A DNA stretch of 13,617 nucleotides. Origin: Gemmatimonadota bacterium (GTDB lineage Bacteria; 4572-55; J002). The position numbers and the translations under genes are program-made. Each line of letters opens with the position of its first letter. Position 1 is the first letter of the stretch. Below, in pieces: positions 6,529 to 13,617 of the stretch. The DNA lies in the NCBI GenBank assembly GCA_003697105.1, contig RFFQ01000014.1:1-13617 (forward strand). The letters run 5' to 3'. Under the pieces are notes generated by a model. The model saw nothing but the letters and a program-made list of their open reading frames with translations. It was not told the origin of the DNA and searched no databases.

Positions 6529-8139
6529 CTACATCCGAAAGACAGGAAACCGGGTCTCTTGAATGGGGGCATTGAGGCTCATGGAAATGCCTAACGCCAG
6601 ATATTTTCGAGTTTCCACCGGATCGAGGATGCCATCATCCCACAAACGGGCGGTACTGTAATAGGGACTGCCTTCTCGTTCGTATTTGTCGAGGATCGGC
6701 GCTTTGAAGGCGGCTTCCGCATTGGCATCCATTAGGGGTTCCTGCCGGGCGGCAAGCTGGTCCTGTTTGACCGTGAAGAGTACGTTTGCTGCTTGTTCCC
6801 CTCCCATCACCGAAATACGGGAATTGGGCCACATCCAGAGCAAGCGGGGATCATACGCCCGCCCGCACATGCCGTAGTTGCCTGCACCATAACTGCCCCC
6901 GATTACCAGCGTGAATTTTGGCACAGCGGCAGTGGCAACGGCTTGCACTAATTTTGCCCCATCTTTGGCAATCCCGCCGTTTTCGTATGCCTTGCCGACC
7001 ATAAATCCGGTGATATTCTGCACGAAGACCAGCGGAATGCCCCGTTGGCAGCACAGTTCGATAAAATGAGCACCTTTGAGAGCACTTTCACTGAAGAGTA
7101 CGCCGTTATTCGCCAAAATTCCGACCGGATAGCCGTGAATATGGGCAAATCCGCAAACGAGGGTTGTCGCGTAGAGTTGCTTAAACTCGTGTAAACGGCT
7201 ACCATCGACCAATCGTGCCAGCACCTCGCGGACATCGAATGGTTGGCGGGTATCTTGGGGGATAATGCCGTAAATCTCTTTGGGATCATAGAGCGGGTCT
7301 TCGGGAGGTTGGACATCCAGCGAAATTCGCTTTTTGCGGTTAAAGTTTGCCACAACCTCGCGGCATCGTTCGAGGGCATGGTGGTCATCTAGGGCGTAAT
7401 AGTCCGAAACTCCAGACGTGCGGCAGTGAACTTCTGCCCCACCGAGTTCTTCGGCGGTGACTTCCTCACCGGTTGCCGCTTTGACCAATGGCGGACCCCC
7501 CAAAAAGATGGTGCCGTTGCCTTTAACAATGATGTTTTCATCCGCCATGGCCGGGACATACGCCCCACCAGCGGTACAACTGCCCATCACCACCGCAATC
7601 TGCGGAATGCCCATACTCGACATTTGCGCCTGATTGTAGAAAATTCGCCCAAAATGATTCCGGTCTGGGAAAACCTCATCTTGCATCGGCAAAAATGCAC
7701 CGCCGGAATCTACCAGATAAATGCAAGGTAGGTTGTTCTGCTGGGCGATCTCCTGTGCCCGCAAGTGTTTTTTAACGGTGATGGGGTAGTACGTGCCGCC
7801 TTTGACCGTCGCATCGTTCGCAACGATCATGACTTCCTGACCGTTTACTACCCCCACCCCCGTGATGATCCCCGCGGCTGGGGCATCGCCGTTGTACATC
7901 CCCCAAGCGGCGAGGGGGGAAAGCTCCAAAAACGGGGTATTTTCATCGGTCAATTCGTCGATGCGCTCCCGCGCCGTGAGCTTACCGCGTTTTTTGTGTT
8001 TTTCTACTGCTCGCGGCGGTCCACCTTGCCGGATTTGCTTCAAGCGATGTTGATATTCATCGATTAACGTTTGAAAATGAGCGGCATTTGCCTTAAATTC
8101 TGGGGAATTCGGGGAAATTTGGCTTTCAATAAGACTCAT
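6529..8139 (-). CDS. mccB: Acyl-CoA carboxylase carboxyltransferase, methylcrotonyl-CoA carboxylase beta type, 536 aa
   Basis: This two-lobed crotonase-fold carboxyltransferase transfers CO2 from carboxybiotin to an acyl-CoA. The N-lobe (about 30-290) carries the [16 protein letters not shown] segment at 145-160 and [16 protein letters not shown] at 186-201, where the glycines form the oxyanion hole. [13 protein letters not shown] near 215-227 and [11 protein letters not shown] follow. The C-lobe has [10 protein letters not shown] and [18 protein letters not shown]. These are hallmarks of the MCC/geranyl-CoA beta group rather than of propionyl- or acetyl-CoA carboxyltransferases. In leucine breakdown it would act on 3-methylcrotonyl-CoA with a biotin carboxylase/carrier alpha subunit, which is not in this window. 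The frame is open to 8334, but the ATG at 8139 has GGAGA 7 bases upstream and gives the usual length. It heads a four-gene minus-strand operon. Confidence 0.9.
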   Translation of the reverse strand: MSLIESQISPNSPEFKANAAHFQTLIDEYQHRLKQIRQGGPPRAVEKHKKRGKLTARERIDELTDENTPFLELSPLAAWGMYNGDAPAAGIITGVGVVNGQEVMIVANDATVKGGTYYPITVKKHLRAQEIAQQNNLPCIYLVDSGGAFLPMQDEVFPDRNHFGRIFYNQAQMSSMGIPQIAVVMGSCTAGGAYVPAMADENIIVKGNGTIFLGGPPLVKAATGEEVTAEELGGAEVHCRTSGVSDYYALDDHHALERCREVVANFNRKKRISLDVQPPEDPLYDPKEIYGIIPQDTRQPFDVREVLARLVDGSRLHEFKQLYATTLVCGFAHIHGYPVGILANNGVLFSESALKGAHFIELCCQRGIPLVFVQNITGFMVGKAYENGGIAKDGAKLVQAVATAAVPKFTLVIGGSYGAGNYGMCGRAYDPRLLWMWPNSRISVMGGEQAANVLFTVKQDQLAARQEPLMDANAEAAFKAPILDKYEREGSPYYSTARLWDDGILDPVETRKYLALGISMSLNAPIQETRFPVFRM

Positions 8140-8146
8140 GTGTCTG

Positions 8147-8151
8147 TCTCC
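8147..8151 (-). promoter_or_regulatory. Shine-Dalgarno GGAGA deciding the carboxyltransferase start
   Basis: Read on the minus strand, GGAGA ends 7 bases before the ATG at 8139. The extra 65 codons upstream would cover the promoter and palindrome, contain no family sequence, and are rich in Tyr, Cys and Phe. Confidence 0.65.
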
Positions 8152-8205
8152 ATCTCGGATAATAGAACGGTAATTTGCCAGCGATGATAATAGGGTGAAA
8201 CATCG

Positions 8206-8222
8206 ATGCAATGTTATTGCAT
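8206..8222. promoter_or_regulatory. 17-bp palindrome ATGCAAT-GTT-ATTGCAT, candidate operator
   Basis: Two perfect 7-bp arms (8206-8212 and 8216-8222) flank a 3-base spacer. It overlaps the end of the proposed minus-strand -10 box and covers the expected transcription start near 8214, which is where many repressors bind. No regulator gene is nearby, so its cognate protein is unknown. Confidence 0.45.
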
Positions 8223-8249
8223 TATGATACAAATCCAGTGAAACTGCAA
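8221..8249 (-). promoter_or_regulatory. Candidate promoter of the carboxyltransferase operon
   Basis: Read on the minus strand, TTGCAG (8249-8244), a 17-base spacer and CATAAT (8226-8221) form a plausible sigma-70 promoter. It would give a leader of about 75 bases. The -10 box matches five of six positions and the -35 box three. Confidence 0.4.
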
Positions 8250-8297
8250 CGAAAAAATAAAATTTCCCAATTTTTACTAGCAATCTGCTACATCTTG

Positions 8298-8306
8298 TGT
8301 TATAAT
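8298..8306 (+). promoter_or_regulatory. Extended -10 promoter (TGTTATAAT) of the outer-membrane protein gene
   Basis: A TGn triplet sits directly before a perfect TATAAT at 8301-8306. No good -35 box is present at 17 bases, which is typical of extended -10 promoters. Transcription would start near 8313 and give a leader of about 46 bases. Confidence 0.55.
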
Positions 8307-8358
8307 ACCTGCACGATGGATAGCTTACTCTCATTTTTAGTAAAAGGATGATTTGAAC

Positions 8359-9615
8359 ATGCGATGGTTTTGGATATTCGCAATATTAACATTCCCGCTG
8401 AGTGGGCAGGCATTTACCCTGCTTGGAGCGGCAAATTATGGTGATCTCGCCCAAGGGCATAATGCCAAATCCTTAGCACTGGGGGCGACCTCCGTTGCCG
8501 TAGAGACCGGTGCGGCGGCGTTGTTTACCAATCCGGCGGCACTCACCCGTGTGAACCGTGCCTATTCCGAAGCCAGTTTTGGTATCATCTATTCCCGTGA
8601 AATTGTCTCGCAGAAAGTGTTTGACTCCTTTGAAAGTACCATTGGTGACGCGGCTATTGCGACGAACAAGACCGTCAATGGGTTTCCCTATTTGGGGGGA
8701 TTTGTGATCCCGCTAGACCTGTTTGGACTCTCCAAAAATTATGTCGTCAGCCTCGGTTATACCTCATTATACGATTTTCATTATGAACACGAACAGGAAA
8801 ATCGCGATAGTGAATATCAAATTACCAATACGCTTGCCTATTCTTCTGAGGGGAGTCTCAACAGCTTTTCGCTGGGATTCGCCGCACATCCGTTTCCGGT
8901 GCTTTCGATGGGGGCAAGTGTGCACATCTTGACCGGGGAGCACACCATCCATTTTGAGTACGATGACCGGAGTACTTCCGATGAGACTGATGAGGTGTGG
9001 GGGATGGATTATGAAAATCTCTCTGGATATAACCTCTCTTTAGGGGTACTTGTCCAGCCGTTGGCGGTGCGAGACCGGTTCACGGTGGGGGCGTATCTCC
9101 AAACTCCAGCAGAAATCTCCGGTGACCAGTCGATGTCGGTGGATGTTCTCTCGACAGACCGGCAGGTCACGTACCCCTTGCGGGCGGGCTTGGGAATTGA
9201 TTATATGCCCCGTAACCCGTTGGTTTCGCGGTTGGTAGCGGATTTTATTTACAATAATTATTCCCAGATGGAAGATGATAACAACCCAGATTTAGATTTA
9301 GAAGATACTGTTGAGTTCCATGTGGGGTTGGAACATGTGCTGGCTGAGAATGTGCCGGTACGTATTGGCTTTTACTGGGAACCGACCGCCACCGATAACG
9401 ATTTGGCAAGTACGTTCTTAACATTTGGTAGCGGATATCAGGTGGATTATTTTATGCTGGATATTGGGGTCAAATTAGGCAAACGAAATTACCGCGATGG
9501 GGATGTGAGTTATAACGCAAATAATCAGGCAGTCTTTGACCGCATTCAAATTGAGGATGTCAAAATTGAGGAGACCTACGGGCAACTCATCGCCACCCTA
9601 AAATATGGATTTTAA
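8359..9615 (+). CDS. FadL/OmpP1-like outer-membrane beta-barrel protein, 418 aa
   Basis: A signal peptide ([18 protein letters not shown], likely cut after Ala18) is followed by an alternating-residue sequence typical of membrane beta strands. The chain ends KYGF, with the terminal Phe used for outer-membrane assembly. An early [23 protein letters not shown] segment (about 40-62) matches the G-x-A...NPAAL N-terminal motif shared by FadL/OmpP1 and PorV-like barrels. FadL proteins carry long-chain fatty acids and other hydrophobic compounds across the outer membrane; the substrate here is unknown. A TTG at 8353 would add two residues, but the ATG at 8359 has AAGGA at better spacing (about 10 bases). 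The gene diverges from the carboxyltransferase operon and has its own terminator. Confidence 0.82.
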   Translation: MRWFWIFAILTFPLSGQAFTLLGAANYGDLAQGHNAKSLALGATSVAVETGAAALFTNPAALTRVNRAYSEASFGIIYSREIVSQKVFDSFESTIGDAAIATNKTVNGFPYLGGFVIPLDLFGLSKNYVVSLGYTSLYDFHYEHEQENRDSEYQITNTLAYSSEGSLNSFSLGFAAHPFPVLSMGASVHILTGEHTIHFEYDDRSTSDETDEVWGMDYENLSGYNLSLGVLVQPLAVRDRFTVGAYLQTPAEISGDQSMSVDVLSTDRQVTYPLRAGLGIDYMPRNPLVSRLVADFIYNNYSQMEDDNNPDLDLEDTVEFHVGLEHVLAENVPVRIGFYWEPTATDNDLASTFLTFGSGYQVDYFMLDIGVKLGKRNYRDGDVSYNANNQAVFDRIQIEDVKIEETYGQLIATLKYGF

Positions 9616-9636
9616 TAATGGAATGAAGGAACTCAC

Positions 9637-9667
9637 AAAGCGGCTCTTTGGGGATGCCGCTTTTTTT
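9637..9667 (+). terminator. Rho-independent terminator after the outer-membrane protein gene
   Basis: An 8-bp stem (AAAGCGGC at 9637-9644 with GCCGCTTT at 9656-9663) and an 11-base loop are followed by a run of T to 9667. It starts 21 bases after the stop codon. Confidence 0.85.
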
Positions 9668-9670
9668 ATT

Positions 9671-9679
9671 TGGTACTAT
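9671..9679 (+). promoter_or_regulatory. Possible extended -10 promoter of fbp
   Basis: TGG followed by TACTAT fits the TGn-TAnnnT pattern and would start transcription near 9686, between the preceding terminator and the ATG. The hexamer matches only four of six positions and there is no clear -35 box, so this is tentative. A promoter is still needed here because a strong terminator lies just upstream. Confidence 0.3.
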
Positions 9680-9709
9680 TTTATTTACTAGAAGGGAGTG
9701 TGGTATATT

Positions 9710-10726
9710 ATGGCTTTACCAGCAACCAGTGTTACGACCTTAGAACGGCATATTATTGAACAAGAACGGCGGTTTCCTGGTGCTACCGGACAATTTTCTG
9801 GGTTGATGTACAGCCTAACGTTGGCGGCAAAGATTGTCCAAAAGGAAGTCCGACGTGCCGGGATCGTCAATATTTTAGGGCGGTTAGGACGACAAAATAT
9901 TCAAGGGGAAGAAGTTCAGAAACTGGATGTTTACGCCCACCGCGCCATCTTTGAGGCACTTGACCATACCGGACATTTGTGTGTGATGGCTTCTGAAGAA
10001 GTCGATGAGATTATCCCCATCCCGAAGAAATTCCCAGTAGGCAAATATGTATTGAATTTTGACCCCCTCGATGGCTCATCGAATATTGATGCGAATGTCT
10101 CCATTGGGACCATCTTTTCCGTACACCGTCGCGTTACGCCCGAAGGAACCCCCGGTACAAAGGAAGATGTTATCCAACCGGGATATAAACAGGTTGCCGC
10201 GGGTTACGTGCTGTATGGTTCCAGCACCATGTTTGTTTACACGACCGGCTTGGGCGTGCATGGTTTCACCCTTGACCCCAGTCTAGGCGAATTTGTGCTT
10301 TCCCATGAAAATATTCAGATTTCCGATGATAAGAAGATTTATAGTGTGAATGAAGGCAACTATCATTCATGGGATGAAGGCGTCCAGCGGTTTGTGGATT
10401 ACGTAAAAACGCCCGATAAAGCGACTCGTCGTCCTTATTCCGCACGATATATTGGTTCGTTGGTGGCAGATTTTCACCGGAATCTGCTCTACGGCGGGAT
10501 TTTTATGTATCCCGGTTCAAAGTCCAAACCACAGGGCAAATTACGGTTATTGTACGAAGCCGCTCCCTTGGCGTTTATCGCGGAACAAGCCGGGGGACGT
10601 GCCAGTAATGGTTATCAAGATATTATGAAAATCGAACCCACAGAACTGCATCAGCGAGTACCGCTGTTTATTGGTACCAAGTCCGATGTGGATTTAGTGG
10701 AAGAATTTATTCAAGGAAAGCGATAA
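9710..10726 (+). CDS. fbp: Fructose-1,6-bisphosphatase class I, 338 aa
   Basis: The enzyme hydrolyses fructose-1,6-bisphosphate to fructose-6-phosphate in gluconeogenesis or the Calvin cycle. The metal-binding ASEE (E96/E97) and [12 protein letters not shown] (D118, D121) motifs are intact. The C-terminal half has [23 protein letters not shown] and [21 protein letters not shown], the substrate-binding and sugar-phosphatase signature of class I enzymes. The N-terminal [24 protein letters not shown] is also characteristic; this region binds AMP in many homologues. The length is close to the usual 330-340 residues. A GTG at 9698 would add four residues, but the ATG at 9710 is preferred because GGGAG lies about 11 bases upstream and would abut the GTG. 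The gene is monocistronic, between two terminators. No Calvin-cycle genes are in the window. Confidence 0.96.
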   Translation: MALPATSVTTLERHIIEQERRFPGATGQFSGLMYSLTLAAKIVQKEVRRAGIVNILGRLGRQNIQGEEVQKLDVYAHRAIFEALDHTGHLCVMASEEVDEIIPIPKKFPVGKYVLNFDPLDGSSNIDANVSIGTIFSVHRRVTPEGTPGTKEDVIQPGYKQVAAGYVLYGSSTMFVYTTGLGVHGFTLDPSLGEFVLSHENIQISDDKKIYSVNEGNYHSWDEGVQRFVDYVKTPDKATRRPYSARYIGSLVADFHRNLLYGGIFMYPGSKSKPQGKLRLLYEAAPLAFIAEQAGGRASNGYQDIMKIEPTELHQRVPLFIGTKSDVDLVEEFIQGKR

Positions 10727-10753
10727 TTCAAATTGATTGAATCCCGTGGTGTG

Positions 10754-10790
10754 AAAAAACCTCGTTGATGCCAGATCAACGAGGTTTTTT
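10754..10790. terminator. Bidirectional terminator between fbp and the DUF423 gene
   Basis: A perfect 16-bp stem (10754-10769 with 10775-10790) and a 5-base loop are flanked by A6 on the left and T6 on the right. The hairpin can end both the plus-strand fbp transcript and the minus-strand cluster that stops at 10811. Confidence 0.92.
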
Positions 10791-10810
10791 AATGCACCGC
10801 GGGCTGATGG

Positions 10811-11176
10811 CTATTGTCGCCAAATCGTCCAGATGATCCAGAGCCAGCCGGCTAAAAAGCAGACCCCACCAATGGGGGTTATGGCGCCGAGCATCCGCAG
10901 ACCCGAAAGCGCCAACGCATACAAACTGCCGGAGAAAATCAAAATGCCGGCGGTGAATAGCCAACCCGCGATGTGTATCCCCCTAAACTGACCCGTGGAA
11001 ACGAGCCATGCCACAACAAACAATGCCAGCGCATGGTACATCTGGTAACGTACACCCACCTCGTAAGTGGCAAGCAACGATTCCGGCAGGCGTGCTTTTA
11101 AGGCATGTGCCCCAAATGCACCCAGCGTTACCGCTAAAAGCCCAAAAATGGCACCTAATAACATGAAATGTTTCAT
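10811..11176 (-). CDS. DUF423 (YgdD-type) small membrane protein, 121 aa
   Basis: The N-terminus, GAIFGLLAVTLGAFGAHAL, and YEVGVRYQMYHALAL are diagnostic of the DUF423 family (PF04241). Four hydrophobic segments (about 3-22, 48-63, 70-90, 97-118) indicate an inner-membrane protein. The function is unknown across the family. The ATG at 11176 shares one base with the TAA of the OmpA-family gene (TAATG), and GGAG lies about 9 bases upstream inside that gene. It is therefore translationally coupled and is the last gene of its cluster. Confidence 0.93.
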   Translation of the reverse strand: MKHFMLLGAIFGLLAVTLGAFGAHALKARLPESLLATYEVGVRYQMYHALALFVVAWLVSTGQFRGIHIAGWLFTAGILIFSGSLYALALSGLRMLGAITPIGGVCFLAGWLWIIWTIWRQ

Positions 11177-12108
11177 TATTGATCCGCTCCCGATGGGTTG
11201 TCCAAAATCACTAAATCTACACGGCGATTTTTACGCCGTCCCTCTGCGGTACGATTATCCGCTACCGGACGGTGAAACGAGTAGCCTCGCGCGGATAATC
11301 GCTCGGCAGAAACACCATTCTCAATCAGATAATTCATTACATTTGCGGCACGCGCTTCAGAGAGTTTCTGGTTGTACGCATCCGTACCCGTATTATCCGT
11401 ATGACCCTCTATAAGCACTTTTGGCTCGCGATACACCATCAAAATTCCAGCAATCTTGGCTAAATTGATTTTCAGATCGGGCGTCAGGGTCACTTTATTG
11501 ACATCAAATAAGATGTCAGACATCGAGATGATCGTCCCCCGCGCATCTTGCCGGACACTGATCAGCTCACTTTCCAACTCCCGGAAACGCCGGTCGGCTT
11601 CTGCTTTGGTGCGGATTAACTCTTCCTGTGTTTGATCTAGGGCGTGTTGAGCATGATCCAATGCTTGTTGTGTTTTTTCCAACTCCTGTTTAACTCGGGC
11701 AGCATAGCTGCGTTCAAGTTGGTTGATCTGTTCGTGAACGGCGCTTAATTCCTTGAGGGCAAACAGAGTTTGTTCTTTTAGGGATGCCGTTATCACCCGG
11801 TTTTCAAGTACACGGAATTGGAGCAGTGCCATTTCGGTCACCAATCCGGCGGTTTCAAATGCGTCCTGTGCGACGGGACTACCGGCTTTTTTTTCGATCC
11901 ATGTTTTAGCTAAGGCAATTCGTGCCAATGCCAACGGGTATAGATCGACTTCGTGGGTAGCGCCGATTTTGGTCTGTTTTTGATATGCCGCATCGAGTTG
12001 TTCGCGATAGTTATCAAGTTGTTGGAGACGTTCAGAAGATACCGGTTCATCTGCCCAAGATACGCTTAGGAGGGTGATCACCATCAACGAGGTTCGTAAA
12101 AATTTCAT
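11176..12108 (-). CDS. OmpA-family peptidoglycan-binding protein with coiled coil, 310 aa
   Basis: A signal peptide (1-19, cut after SWA) is followed by a helical region (about 25-125) with LALARIALAKTWI, resembling the DUF4398-type helical repeats often paired with OmpA. A long coiled coil (about 115-190, with a repeated HAQHALDQTQEEL pattern) follows. The OmpA C-terminal domain (about 195-300) has DILFDVNK, the binding loop EGHTDNTG (D238), LSEARA (R253), and the closing NRTAEGR..NRRVDLVI. From family knowledge, this domain holds meso-diaminopimelate in peptidoglycan. There is no beta barrel, so the protein is probably periplasmic, reaching from the wall towards the lipoprotein encoded just upstream. 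The ATG at 12108 overlaps the upstream TGA by 4 bases (ATGA), with GGAG before it. Confidence 0.93.
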   Translation of the reverse strand: MKFLRTSLMVITLLSVSWADEPVSSERLQQLDNYREQLDAAYQKQTKIGATHEVDLYPLALARIALAKTWIEKKAGSPVAQDAFETAGLVTEMALLQFRVLENRVITASLKEQTLFALKELSAVHEQINQLERSYAARVKQELEKTQQALDHAQHALDQTQEELIRTKAEADRRFRELESELISVRQDARGTIISMSDILFDVNKVTLTPDLKINLAKIAGILMVYREPKVLIEGHTDNTGTDAYNQKLSEARAANVMNYLIENGVSAERLSARGYSFHRPVADNRTAEGRRKNRRVDLVILDNPSGADQ

Positions 12109-12497
12109 GGCGTTTTCTCCGCTTCCACCTGTTTGAGAATTTCTTTGTAGAGCGAAAGTTGTTCTTCTATTGTTTTCAGCGCGCGGCGCTGTTGGTCGAG
12201 ATCATATTCGCTTTCGTCAAAATCCCGTTTGAGGAGGGCGAGTCGATAGAGCAGGACGGCTCGATCTAAGAGTTTTCGTGTCTCTTGGTTTTTACCGGTT
12301 TGGATGAGCGCGTGTGCTTGAGCGAGCAAGGCGTCCGCCTCTGCTACATCAGACGTTATCACGCCTTGTTCGGCACAACTTTGCTGTAGTACCTCCGCTT
12401 GATGGCGGAGCGTCAGGTATAGTTGCTGTTCGGGCACATTTATCCCGCCACAACCGGAGAAACTGGTGCAGATCATCAACAAAAGAATATGACGCAT
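12105..12497 (-). CDS. Small helical lipoprotein, DUF4398-like, 130 aa
   Basis: The N-terminus is a lipoprotein signal: MRHILLLMICTSFSGC, with the lipobox FSGC placing the modified cysteine at 16. The Gly at +2 does not suggest inner-membrane retention, so the outer membrane is likely. The mature part is almost entirely helical. One segment (about 50-95, AEADALLAQAHALIQTG...KLLDRAVLLYRLALLK) looks like the DUF4398/TPR-like helical hairpin, followed by a predicted coiled coil (about 100-125). The gene begins 4 bases after the ligase stop and overlaps the OmpA-family gene by 4 bases. Co-production and physical partnership with the OmpA-family protein are likely. The family call is tentative; the lipoprotein call is solid. 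Confidence 0.85.
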   Translation of the reverse strand: MRHILLLMICTSFSGCGGINVPEQQLYLTLRHQAEVLQQSCAEQGVITSDVAEADALLAQAHALIQTGKNQETRKLLDRAVLLYRLALLKRDFDESEYDLDQQRRALKTIEEQLSLYKEILKQVEAEKTP

Positions 12498-12501
12498 TGG
12501 T

Positions 12502-13617
12502 TTAAACCGCCGTTATTGTATTGGTACGGAACTCATGGATCATTTGGTCGATCACATCATCAAATGAATTGTTTTTCTGGAAAGCATGGCGCTGGCGAAT
12601 GTACCCGGGTGCATAAGCGGTCATGAGTTGGTCGATCAACTCCAACTCGGCTTTACATCCCAATTTTTCGGCAAAGGGCAGACATTGCTCTAGGACTTTT
12701 TTCAGATTTTGTTGGACGGGTTGCTGGTCGCCGCGATCATTGATGATGATGTTGGCATCGCGTCCCCAGCGGCAGCCTCGCCATTTATTCTCCCGGATGA
12801 TCCATTGTTTGAGGAAAGGCATTTCTTCGCCTTCGGTGTACCGGCTACAGAGCATCGCCACTAGAGATTGTACCAATGCCGTGATGGCGAGGACTTCCTG
12901 TAACGTACCGACGCCATCACACATCCGTAATTCAATCGTTCCAAAACCGGGGTGGGGGCGGATATCCCACCAAATTTCCCGAACACTTTCGATGGTACCG
13001 GCGCCGATCAAGGTGCGCATGAACCGCAAAAACTCATTCCAATTATCCAGATGATAGGGCAGACCGGCGGTCGGCATACTTTCAAACACTTTTGTTCGTA
13101 CGGATGCCATCCCGGAATCTTCACCTTCCCAATACGGTGAACTGGCGGAAATCGCCAAAAAATGAGGGATATAGCACGCCAACGCATTATTGACCGCAAT
13201 CGCATGTTCGGCACTGGGTACGCCCACATGGACGTGCAAGCCAAAAATCAATAAGCGGCGCATGGGGAATTGAATCCGTTCCAACAGGGCGTGATAACGT
13301 TCTTGTGGGGAGAGTTTCTGGTCTTCCCAACAATCCGTGGGATGGGTCCCCCCACCCATGACTGCTAACCCCATTTGATCGGTGACCTTGAATAATTTAT
13401 CCAGTTGCCATTCCAAATCCCGTTGAACGGCTTCCACATCTTCACAGACATTTGTGATGACCTCGATGTTGGATTCTACCAGTTCATTTTTTGCTTTGAC
13501 CCCTTTGGGGATGTTGGCAATAATCTGTGATGCCGCTGGGGCTAAGTGCCGGGTTTGGGGGTCGATAATTTGCAGTTCTAACTCCACACCAACCGAGTGG
13601 GTGGGTGAGCTATTAAA
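12502..13617 (-). CDS. YbdK-type carboxylate-amine ligase / glutamate-cysteine ligase 2 (5' end cut by window edge)
   Basis: This is a GCS2-family protein (PF04107). The frame stays open to the window edge, and the edge residues FNSSPTHSVGVELELQIID match the usual family N-terminus. The GTG at 13587 is therefore an internal codon and the true start lies beyond 13617, probably only a few residues away. Other hallmarks are GGGTHP, FGLHVHVGVP, LPYHLDNWNEF, IWWDIRPHPGFGTIELR and RENKWRGCRWGRDA. E. coli YbdK shows weak gamma-glutamylcysteine synthetase activity, but many relatives probably join other carboxylates and amines, so the substrate is open. The 371 visible residues match the full domain length. 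It is the first visible gene of a tightly packed minus-strand cluster. Confidence 0.93.
   Translation of the reverse strand, partial: FNSSPTHSVGVELELQIIDPQTRHLAPAASQIIANIPKGVKAKNELVESNIEVITNVCEDVEAVQRDLEWQLDKLFKVTDQMGLAVMGGGTHPTDCWEDQKLSPQERYHALLERIQFPMRRLLIFGLHVHVGVPSAEHAIAVNNALACYIPHFLAISASSPYWEGEDSGMASVRTKVFESMPTAGLPYHLDNWNEFLRFMRTLIGAGTIESVREIWWDIRPHPGFGTIELRMCDGVGTLQEVLAITALVQSLVAMLCSRYTEGEEMPFLKQWIIRENKWRGCRWGRDANIIINDRGDQQPVQQNLKKVLEQCLPFAEKLGCKAELELIDQLMTAYAPGYIRQRHAFQKNNSFDDVIDQMIHEFRTNTITAV

Noticed and set aside
6948-7388. Open frame of 146 codons inside the carboxyltransferase gene
   Set aside because: It is an out-of-frame reading of a well-conserved gene, with no recognisable family and no ribosome binding site of note.
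8140-8334. 65-codon N-terminal extension of the carboxyltransferase
   Set aside because: It covers the candidate promoter and palindrome, and its composition is unlike the family. A good ribosome binding site precedes the ATG at 8139.
12623-13054. Plus-strand open frame of 143 codons opposite the ligase gene
   Set aside because: It is antisense to strongly conserved ligase motifs. The composition is not protein-like and there is no start context.

Overview
The window comes from a Gram-negative (two-membrane) bacterium. It encodes a beta-barrel outer-membrane protein with a signal peptide and terminal Phe, an OmpA-type peptidoglycan-binding protein and a lipobox lipoprotein. Base composition is close to even by eye and codon use looks uniform after about position 700. 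The mix (class I FBPase, MCC-type carboxyltransferase, a multi-domain response-regulator cyclase, an FmdB zinc ribbon) fits an uncultured or poorly studied phylum. I cannot name a lineage from the sequence alone.

Layout. (1) Positions 1-710 form a small accessory patch: the tail of an IS5-type transposase, an unrecognised 145-aa ORF with a very strong ribosome binding site, a duplicated 16-bp motif at the end of that ORF, and a strong bidirectional terminator. (2) Positions 754-3301 (minus strand) hold an orphan REC-PAS-REC-adenylate/guanylate cyclase protein with a C-terminal TPR-like tail, followed by an FmdB-family zinc ribbon. A promoter-like sequence lies inside the longest possible reading frame, so the start is moved to an internal ATG. 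(3) Positions 3517-4104 (plus) encode a DJ-1/PfpI-family protein with its own terminator. (4) Positions 4154-8139 (minus) look like one operon: an MCC-type carboxyltransferase, a histidine phosphatase, a DUF2007 plus zinc-ribbon protein and a DinF-like MATE transporter. A 17-bp palindrome sits at the presumed transcription start. (5) Positions 8359-9615 (plus) encode a FadL/OmpP1-like outer-membrane protein, transcribed divergently from the carboxyltransferase operon. (6) Positions 9710-10726 (plus) encode class I fructose-1,6-bisphosphatase, closed by a long bidirectional terminator. (7) Positions 10811-13617 (minus) hold a very tight cluster: a YbdK-type carboxylate-amine ligase cut by the window edge, a small lipoprotein, an OmpA-family protein and a DUF423 membrane protein.

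The genes do not form one pathway. The most coherent units are the carboxyltransferase operon facing a possible hydrophobic-substrate porin across a 219-bp regulatory region, and the ligase/lipoprotein/OmpA/DUF423 cluster with overlapping or nearly overlapping genes. No CRISPR array, rRNA, tRNA or defence system was seen. No non-coding stretch exceeds 300 bases; the longest, 3236-3516, is described as a feature.
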